DNA of 64,000 nucleotides from Lepraria neglecta (taxonomy: Eukaryota > Ascomycota > Lecanoromycetes > Lecanorales > Stereocaulaceae). The DNA is taken from NCBI GenBank assembly GCA_033220425.1, contig JASNWA010000001.1, forward strand, positions 37,625-101,624, read 5' to 3'. Position numbers and translations under genes: made by a program. The notes under the pieces were generated by a model. It did not search any database. It was not told the DNA's origin and was given only the letters and a program-made list of their open reading frames with translations. This document shows, piece after piece, positions 57,781-64,000 of this stretch (positions are counted from its first letter, which is position 1; each line of letters opens with the position of its first letter).

Positions 57781-59305
57781 AGAATAATATTAGAAGATAA
57801 GTTATTAAGAATTATAAGAAAAAGAAAAAGAAGAAGAAGAAGATATAAATAATAAAGAAGATACTAAAGAGAAATATATTTAAAATTAAACTAAAGAGTT
57901 AAGATATTAGATTATAATAAAATATTAATAAGAATTAAGAAAGATTTAAGCTAAATTTAAATAAAATTAGAGTTAAAAGCTTAGGATTAGGGTTTAGAAA
58001 GATAAAAGAGTTAGAATTAGGATTTTAGGATTAAAATTTAATAAAGAGGTTAAATTAAAGAAAAATTATAAAAAGAAAAAGGATTAAATAGAGAGGAGCT
58101 AAAAAAGAATTTAGGAGTTATAGAAAAGATTTAAGAATAATAGATATAATTAAGAAAATAGATATAAAAGATTTATATTATTTAAAATTTAGAGGTTAAA
58201 GTATATAAATTAAAAGATAAGTAATTAAATAAATAGATATAAGATAGAAGTTTTAGATTTTAAGAAATAGATTAATATAGAGGTATTAGAGTTTAAGAGT
58301 TTATAGAAAATAAGAATTATAAAAGACTAAATATAAAGAAGTAAAGGAGTAAATATAATATTTTAAATAATAAATTAAATAGAATAGATTATAGGTAAAA
58401 TTAATTATTATAGAAATTATTAAAAGAATATAAAAAAGGAGATAAAGGAGGTAAATTTAGAAAAGATTTAATTTAAATAATTTTATTTTAAGTAGAAAAA
58501 GAGATTATATATATTAATAATTAATTAAAAGATTATATTTAAATAATTTTAATTTAATTTAGAATCAAGAGGTTATTAATATAATTTATTTTTTATATAA
58601 TAAATAATATTTAGGGTTAAGAATATTAATTATATTTATTTAAAGAATATAAATAATTCGAGTAAAAAAGAAAATTTTATAAATAATATTAAAAGAGAGT
58701 TAAGTTTAAGTTATTTTATAAATAATTAGACTAAATATTTTTAGAATATTAGATAAGTTAGTAGATTTAGGAATTAAAATATATTAATTAGAAGAGAGAG
58801 AGTAGATTTTAGTTTTATTAGAAGTAGAAATAAAAGAAAGAGAGTAGATAGAAATAGAAATAGAAATTAAAGAGGAATAAATAGAAATAGAAATAAAGAG
58901 TAAATAAGTAGAAATAAGATTTAGAGAGGAAGAAATTTTATTTAAATAAAGATTATAAGTTTAATATATTTTTTAAAGATTAGATAGATAAATATATATA
59001 TAAAAATAGAGAGAAAAGATTTAAAAGTAATAAGAATTAAATAAAAAAAGAATATAAAAAGAAATTAAAGTAGATTAGAAATTAAAAAGAGTTAGAAAAA
59101 GGAAAAAAGAAGATTTTTAATAAAAGAAGAAAAGGTTTTAGAGATAGAAATTAATAGAAATTAAAATTAAAGGGTAAAATAATAGAAAGGATTTAGAATT
59201 ATATAAAGAAGAATTAAATTAAAGAGAAAGAAAGATAGATAGAAAAGAGATTATTTATTTATAAAATAAAAGTTATTAGAGGTTATAAGATTAGATTTAT
59301 TAAAA
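57781..59305. other. C-poor, purine-rich AT block
   Basis: About 1.5 kb in which the plus strand is A/T/G with almost no C, the strand complement of the G-poor blocks between 8.8 and 34.2 kb. It includes isolated telomere-like words (TTAGGGTTTAG at about 58008, TTAGGGTTAAG at about 58613). No gene. Confidence 0.6.
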
Positions 59306-59343
59306 TCTAAAGTCTTGGGCAATGCCCGTCTGCCCTCACGGGA

Positions 59344-59367
59344 ATTAGGGTTCGCCCGAACCCTAAT
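59344..59367. repeat. Inverted telomere-like hexamers
   Basis: ATTAGGGTTCG, CC, CGAACCCTAAT: an 11-bp stem with a 2-nt loop, containing TTAGGG facing CCCTAA. Confidence 0.7.
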
Positions 59368-59515
59368 CCCGGTGAACCCCTCTCTGCTAATAATCAATCC
59401 CAGTCAACCCCTCCCTACCAATAATCAATCCCGGTGAACCTCTGCCCGCCAATCATCAATCCCGGTGAACCTCTACCCGCCAATTATCAATTCCGTTGAA
59501 CCTCGACTCTTAATA
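59366..59515 (+). repeat. 31-bp minisatellite, about five units
   Basis: The unit resembles AATCCCGGTGAACCYCT then GCCAATNATC. It lies upstream of the C2H2/YR-like gene and is followed by a CG-alternating Z-DNA-prone stretch (59520-59580). Confidence 0.8.
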
Positions 59516-59666
59516 TCTCTGCGCGCGCGCGCACACCTCCGCGCACGCGTGCGCGATATGTACGCGTACGCGGACGCGGGGTCTGTTTTGATGGTCGCGT
59601 CTATCGGCTATCTTTTAACTATTAAATAAAGAGATACTATCAGGGGGAGGGTCTACCTGATATACG

Positions 59667-62600
59667 ATGCCTGATGGAGCCGTCGAATGTTTTGAATACT
59701 ATGCCCCATTTCGTGTTATAATTTGCACGCGCTGTCAAGGCGGTGTTCCTAACCCCGGGCTAAAGGCCCACCTGAGGCGCTTCCATCCCGACCTTCTGTC
59801 GAGCCGCCGTCAGGCCGTCCTACAGTATTTTATCGACAAGGTCTCTCTAGCGCGGCGAGAGGACCTTCTATCCCTCCTCCCACGCTGCCTCGATATCCCT
59901 ATCCCCTATATTCCTCTCTTCGAGGACGGACTACGATGTCGCCAGTGCGATTCAACCACCCCCCGCCCCTTCATCGGCCGATCCGAGCGGACCCTTATAG
60001 ATCACTACCAGAGCGCCCACGGGGGTTACAGGCAACAAGGACGGGGCCGGCCGAGCACCGCCAGCGTCAGAAACCGAGGATCGGAGCCGTGGCGCTGCGG
60101 TGTTCGATGCCAGCGGCTATTCACCGCAGGTACCGGCAGCTTCTTCCTAGAAATTATTGAACCTGCTACGACTGCAGTAGCGGCGGCTGCGGCTGCTCAC
60201 CCTCCAGCTCAGAACCCGCCGGGTATCCCCACGGAGATCGAGATAGGTACCGAGACTGTATACACGGCGAGGATCCAGCAGCGCGTACGAACCCAGCTAC
60301 AGACGATCGCGACGGCGCAGCAGCAGCAGGATCATCTAGGTATCCTCGCCCCGGCCGATCGGACCGAGGCGAATCCCTGGCTCCGGATCACGCGGTGGGC
60401 CGAATTCCTCAAGGGCTACGAGCTACGGAAGATCCTGCCTCTGGTCGACCCCCCCGACCGACCGAGACGATCCTGCGCGAATTCAGCCAGAGCCTAGATC
60501 GGATCATTGAGGAAGCGCGTACCTCGGTCCTGACGGAACGGATCAACATCTTCGACCAGACCATGATCAATATGTTTACCGACCACGCAACCAAGGCGGG
60601 ACGACCGCTAACCACGCAGCTCCGAGAAGGGACGTACCGGGAGTACAAGAACGTATGGAAGCGCCTGCTGTGCTTCGTATATCGGTGCTTCTTATATCGG
60701 ACCGCGGATCCTGAAGTCTGGACCGCTATTGCCGCCGTCGAGGATCTTGATACTGATGGTATATCGAGAGACGAGGCCAATCCGACCTTTCCGTTTATCC
60801 TGACGCGGAATCAGTATACCGGACTGCGGCGGAGTATCCGCGAGGCCTATACGCTGGTCGGGCTTCAGGGCCGAGAGGGTGTTACCGTAGAAGCGCTGAA
60901 TGAGCGCCGTCAGAAGCTGGACCGAGTCCTGGCGCGGCTGTGTATGGCGCTGCTGGAGCATATCCTGCCCCAGAGCATCTACCAGTCCACCGTCGTCGGG
61001 TTCCTAGCGATCCTCGGGATCGACGAGAAGCAGGTACGGAGCTCCTCCCTCTCTTCCCTTCTCCTACCAACTAATCTCTACCGTTCCCCCTACCCCCCGG
61101 CCCTGCTGATCCAAGCTCGATAGGGTCGTTTCTACGACGCCTGCAATTACACCCCAACCCTATCCGCCTTTGTTAAAATCACCCAGCTGCTTACCATTCA
61201 GGCGAGCGTCTACGCCGAGGAGGCCGGTAAGGTAGAGCACGCCGCCGATATGCTTCGCGCCTACCGCGCCCGCTGCCTGCTTCGGGACGGCCATACGCCG
61301 TTTGGCTGGATTCTCACCTTGCGCTCCCAGGGTAGACGGATTCGGAACAATACGACGAGCGCCGGCTATATCACGTGGGCGGATGATCGGTCCAGTCTCA
61401 CCTTTAAAGATATCACTCTGGATATCAAAGCGTTTCGGGGCTTTCTGCGTCAGCAAACCGAGGCCCTCTGCGCCGAGCTAAGCGAGCTCTGCCTACCGCA
61501 GCCGTACGAGCAGAGTATCCCACGGTTCGATCTCGGTAAGCTGAGGGATAACCCCGCTAACGCTCAAACCGGCTGGTCCTTCCTGCAGGAGCCGCAGAAC
61601 GATCTGGCTCGGTGGCAGGAGTGGCTTATTAATCGCGTGCTGGACCAGCGTATACTACGCGAGCAGTTCTTCCAGTCAGAGCGGCGCGTCGCCGGTCAAC
61701 CACCGAAGGAGCCTCAATGGCAGGTAGCCCGCGTCCGACAGTATCTGGAGCTCCTTCGACGGTTTCTGACGCGGCTATCGATGCTAATCTTTATCCTCGG
61801 CGGGCAGCCCGCGAGGGGGACGGAGCTATTCAGTCTGCGATACCGTAACACCTTCCACGGCGGTTATCGAAACATCTATATCGAGCAGGGTCTGCTAGGA
61901 TTTGTCACCCTGTACCATAAAGGCTACTCCATCGGCGGATCCCTAAAGATTATCCATCGATATTTACCCCCGGCGCTCAGCCAGGTCGTCGTTCAATACC
62001 TTGTCTTGGTTCTACCCTTCTCCCAGCAGCTCAGCCGTCTTGTCTACGATCAGCCTGAGGATTCGGCGTTCCTCTGGGCCAGGGCGGAGACGACGTGGGA
62101 CCCGAGCCAGCTGTCCCACTTCCTGCGGCAGGAATCCGCGCGGGAGCTCCAGGTGCCGCTGACGATCTCGTCCTGGCGCCACACCGCTATCGCTATCTCG
62201 CGCGAGTTTATCCCCAAGGGGACGTATTTCGATCGCGAGGCCGACAGCGAGACGAGTCAAACCCTTGACCGGCAGGCTTGCCATTCGAACAACACGGCCG
62301 GCACGATATACGGGCGTCTAGTCCAGGACGGTGATGGGCAGATCAGGGAGTTTCGCGAGCGATATCGCCGGGTTAGCCTACTATAGCATACGCTCTGGCT
62401 GCAGGAGGCGCCCTCGGAGCCCTTAGAGCCCCCGGTAGAGGAGCAGCCAGCTGAGGAGCCCGCTCAACCATTACAGGAGGACCGAGGTGAAGATTCAACT
62501 ATTGAATCGGTAGGACGATCGGATAGCGTACCACCTGGAGATAATTCAAATCTCTCGGCGGAGGGTCCTATAAGTACCGCCGACGGTAGGTCCCACTTCC

Positions 62601-62887
62601 CAGGTATAGACGGGTCTGAACGTCTCGAGACAAGTCCTGAGCCCCGGGGTAGAAAACGACCCGCTCCGACGGATTCTCTCCCCCAGTTACGAGAGCCTGC
62701 GATAGAGGCAGCCGATCTCCCTCCGCCAACCGCCATATCAGCGCCGGCGACGCCGTCTCTACCGATAGACTTACAACAGCAGCAGCTCCTCCAGCAGCAT
62801 TTACACCAGCAGTCACTCCTATTTCAGCAGCATCAGCAACAGCAGCTACAGCTCCTTATTCAAATCATACAGCATAGGAAGAGCTAG
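59667..62887 (+). pseudogene. C2H2 plus tyrosine-recombinase-like protein with Gln-rich tail
   Basis: It is related to the N-terminal part of the helicase-like gene at 41.4-44.3 kb but lacks a helicase domain. The ATG at 59667 gives fingers 'CTRCQGGVPNPGLKAHLRRF' and 'CRQCDSTTPRP', then 'CQRLFTAGTGSFFLEI'. A one-base shift occurs in a seven-C run (about 60449). A 90-nt intron (61034-61123; GTACGG, AACTAAT, GATAG) joins 'LGIDEKQ' to 'GRFYDACNYTPTLSAFVK'. The recombinase-like part has 'GGQPARGTELFSLRYRN', 'YHKGYSIGGSLKIIHRYLP', 'SSWRHTAIAISREF' (WRHxxxAISR) and 'CHSNNTAGTIYGR'. TAG 62384-62386 sits at an expected Trp; reading on gives a Pro/Ser region and a Gln-rich end ('QQQQLLQQHLHQQ') to TAG 62885-62887. 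Apart from one frameshift and one stop it is nearly intact. Catalytic activity is untested inference. Confidence 0.65.
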
Positions 62888-62974
62888 TGTATCCTCCGTC
62901 TGGGAGGCGGTGAAATATAACAGGGAGTAGTCTATATAGCCTATTTATCGATCCCCTCCTTTCCGCCGCCGCTA

Positions 62975-63680
62975 TCTCGCCAAGGAGTGGTCCGTTTTTC
63001 AATCCGAGGACGGAATCGGAACAGCCTTAATCAGCCGGTGCCAGAGGTGGCCGGCAAACTATTGCCGGGGTCACCCTTTATCTAGGATATATAGGTAATG
63101 GTCCTCAGCGGATGCTACACTGGCTATTAACTTAGATCCCTCTCTATCTAGCCAAGGAGTAGTCCGTTTTTCAATCCGAGGACGGAATCAGAATAGCCTT
63201 AATCAGATAGTGCTAGAAGTGGCCGGTAAACTACTGCCAGGGCCACCCTTTATCTAGGATATCCAGGTAAAGGTCCTCAGCGGATTCTGCACTAGCTATT
63301 AACTTAGATCCCTCTCTATCTAGCCAAGGAGTGGTCCGTGTTTCAATCCGAGGACAGAATCAGAATAGCCTTAATCAGATAGTGCTAGAAGTGGCCGGTA
63401 AACTACTGCCAGGGTTACCCTTTACCTATACTATTAAGGTAAAGGTCCTCAGCGGATTCGGAACTGGCTATCAACTTAGATCCCTCTCTATCTCGCCAGG
63501 GAGTGGTCCGTTTTTCAATCCGAGGACGGAATCAGAATAGCCTCGATTAGACGGTGCCAGAGGTGGCCGGCAAACCATTGCCGGGTCTACCCTTTACCTA
63601 ATATATCAAGGCAAAGGTTCAAAGCAGAATTAGCTAGCTATCAACTTCAATCCTACTTGATTTATTAAGGAGCTATTTAG
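62975..63680 (-). repeat. 172-bp satellite, about four units (reverse orientation)
   Basis: Same unit and orientation as 54690-55660, again followed by the gene B 5' region. It makes a second direct copy of the satellite-gene B module. Confidence 0.9.
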
Positions 63681-63872
63681 TTTTTATCCTGAAAATTAGA
63701 ATAGCCGGAGTTAGGTAGTACTACAGGATTTTTGTGTAATATATACCCGCCCCGCGGTTACCTCGATATAAGCTTCTTTTCAAATCTATTCTCTTCTTCT
63801 TAATACTCTCCGTCTTCTTACTAAATCCTTTAAGCCCTTTCTATATTAGTGAATCAGTTTCTTCGACCCTCT

Positions 63873-64000
63873 ATAGCTCTACCGCCACCTACTACCTGGA
63901 CTATAGCGACCGGCGCTGATATAGTCGGCACCTAGTTGAGCGACCTGAGATTAAGCGGCGCCCCTTAGTATAGCCCTACTCCAGGCCTGGCTGGACCGCC
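63873..64000 (+). pseudogene. Gene B, copy 3, 5' part (runs off the window)
   Basis: The start of gene B exon 1, closest to copy 2 and likewise with ATA in place of ATG. Two further C-to-T or G-to-A changes create TAG. The window ends inside exon 1. The protein is unidentified. Confidence 0.65.

Noticed and set aside
59344-59367. True interstitial telomere fusion
   Set aside because: Only one hexamer per side; kept as a low-interest observation rather than a call.
1-64000. TAA/TAG recoded as glutamine (alternative genetic code)
   Set aside because: TAG also replaces Trp at invariant positions (WD40 'TIRLW', zinc-knuckle 'GHW'), while gene B exons and the long 41914-44196 frame use normal stops and CAA/CAG. 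RIP explains all of it.

Overview
The window looks like a repeat-dense, probably subtelomeric stretch of a filamentous ascomycete (Pezizomycotina-type) genome. Support: DUF3723, HET-E-like NACHT/WD40, telomere-linked-helicase-like, DIRS, chromovirus, pogo/Fot1 and Plavaka-like sequences, short GT-AG introns, and pervasive RIP-like decay. Nearly every coding relic is broken by in-frame TAG or TAA, and I saw almost no TGA, as expected if CAA, CAG and TGG codons suffered C-to-T or G-to-A changes. I see no ordinary housekeeping gene, tRNA, rRNA or CRISPR array.

Layout, left half. 0-2.4 kb: DUF3723 pseudogene and a C2H2 tail of DUF3435 type. 3.85-7.8 kb: NACHT_N-NACHT-WD40 NLR pseudogene with nine 126-bp WD40 units. 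8.8-34.2 kb: one G-poor AT-rich block split by successive insertions. These are a DIRS-like tyrosine-recombinase retroelement (9.28-13.44), a 17.2-kb TIR-bounded Plavaka-like DNA transposon (13.547-30.726), a 782-bp MITE (30.983-31.764), and a minisatellite-rich unit (31.9-33.7). 34.168-41.443: a Ty3/gypsy chromovirus with 98.5% identical 452-bp LTRs. It carries an antisense four-exon gene with a Zn2Cys6-like cysteine pattern, and it is joined on its right to the inside of a telomere-linked RecQ-helicase-like gene.

Right half. 41.47-44.28: N-terminal part of that helicase gene (minus strand), with a pogo/Fot1 element (44.356-46.487) inserted just upstream. 47.2-51.9 and 52.8-56.9 are arms of a large inverted duplication around a ~1-kb spacer. 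Each arm holds an uncharacterised subtelomeric gene ('gene A'), 172-bp satellite repeats, and a 240-aa uncharacterised gene ('gene B') whose intron is a TTAC-type microsatellite. 56.9-59.3: satellite and a C-poor AT-rich block. 59.667-62.887: a C2H2 plus tyrosine-recombinase-like gene without a helicase domain. 62.97-64.0: more 172-bp repeats and a third, truncated gene B.

How it fits together: mobile elements and subtelomeric gene families appear to have accumulated by nesting and inverted duplication, then been mutated by RIP. The two strongest candidates for something undescribed are the 17.2-kb Plavaka-like element (transposase plus two SNF2-like helicase paralogues, one more unknown gene, and a dispersed CCGA(G/C)TCGG motif) and the spliced antisense gene inside the chromovirus. 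All family names come from motif recognition by eye; no database search was run.
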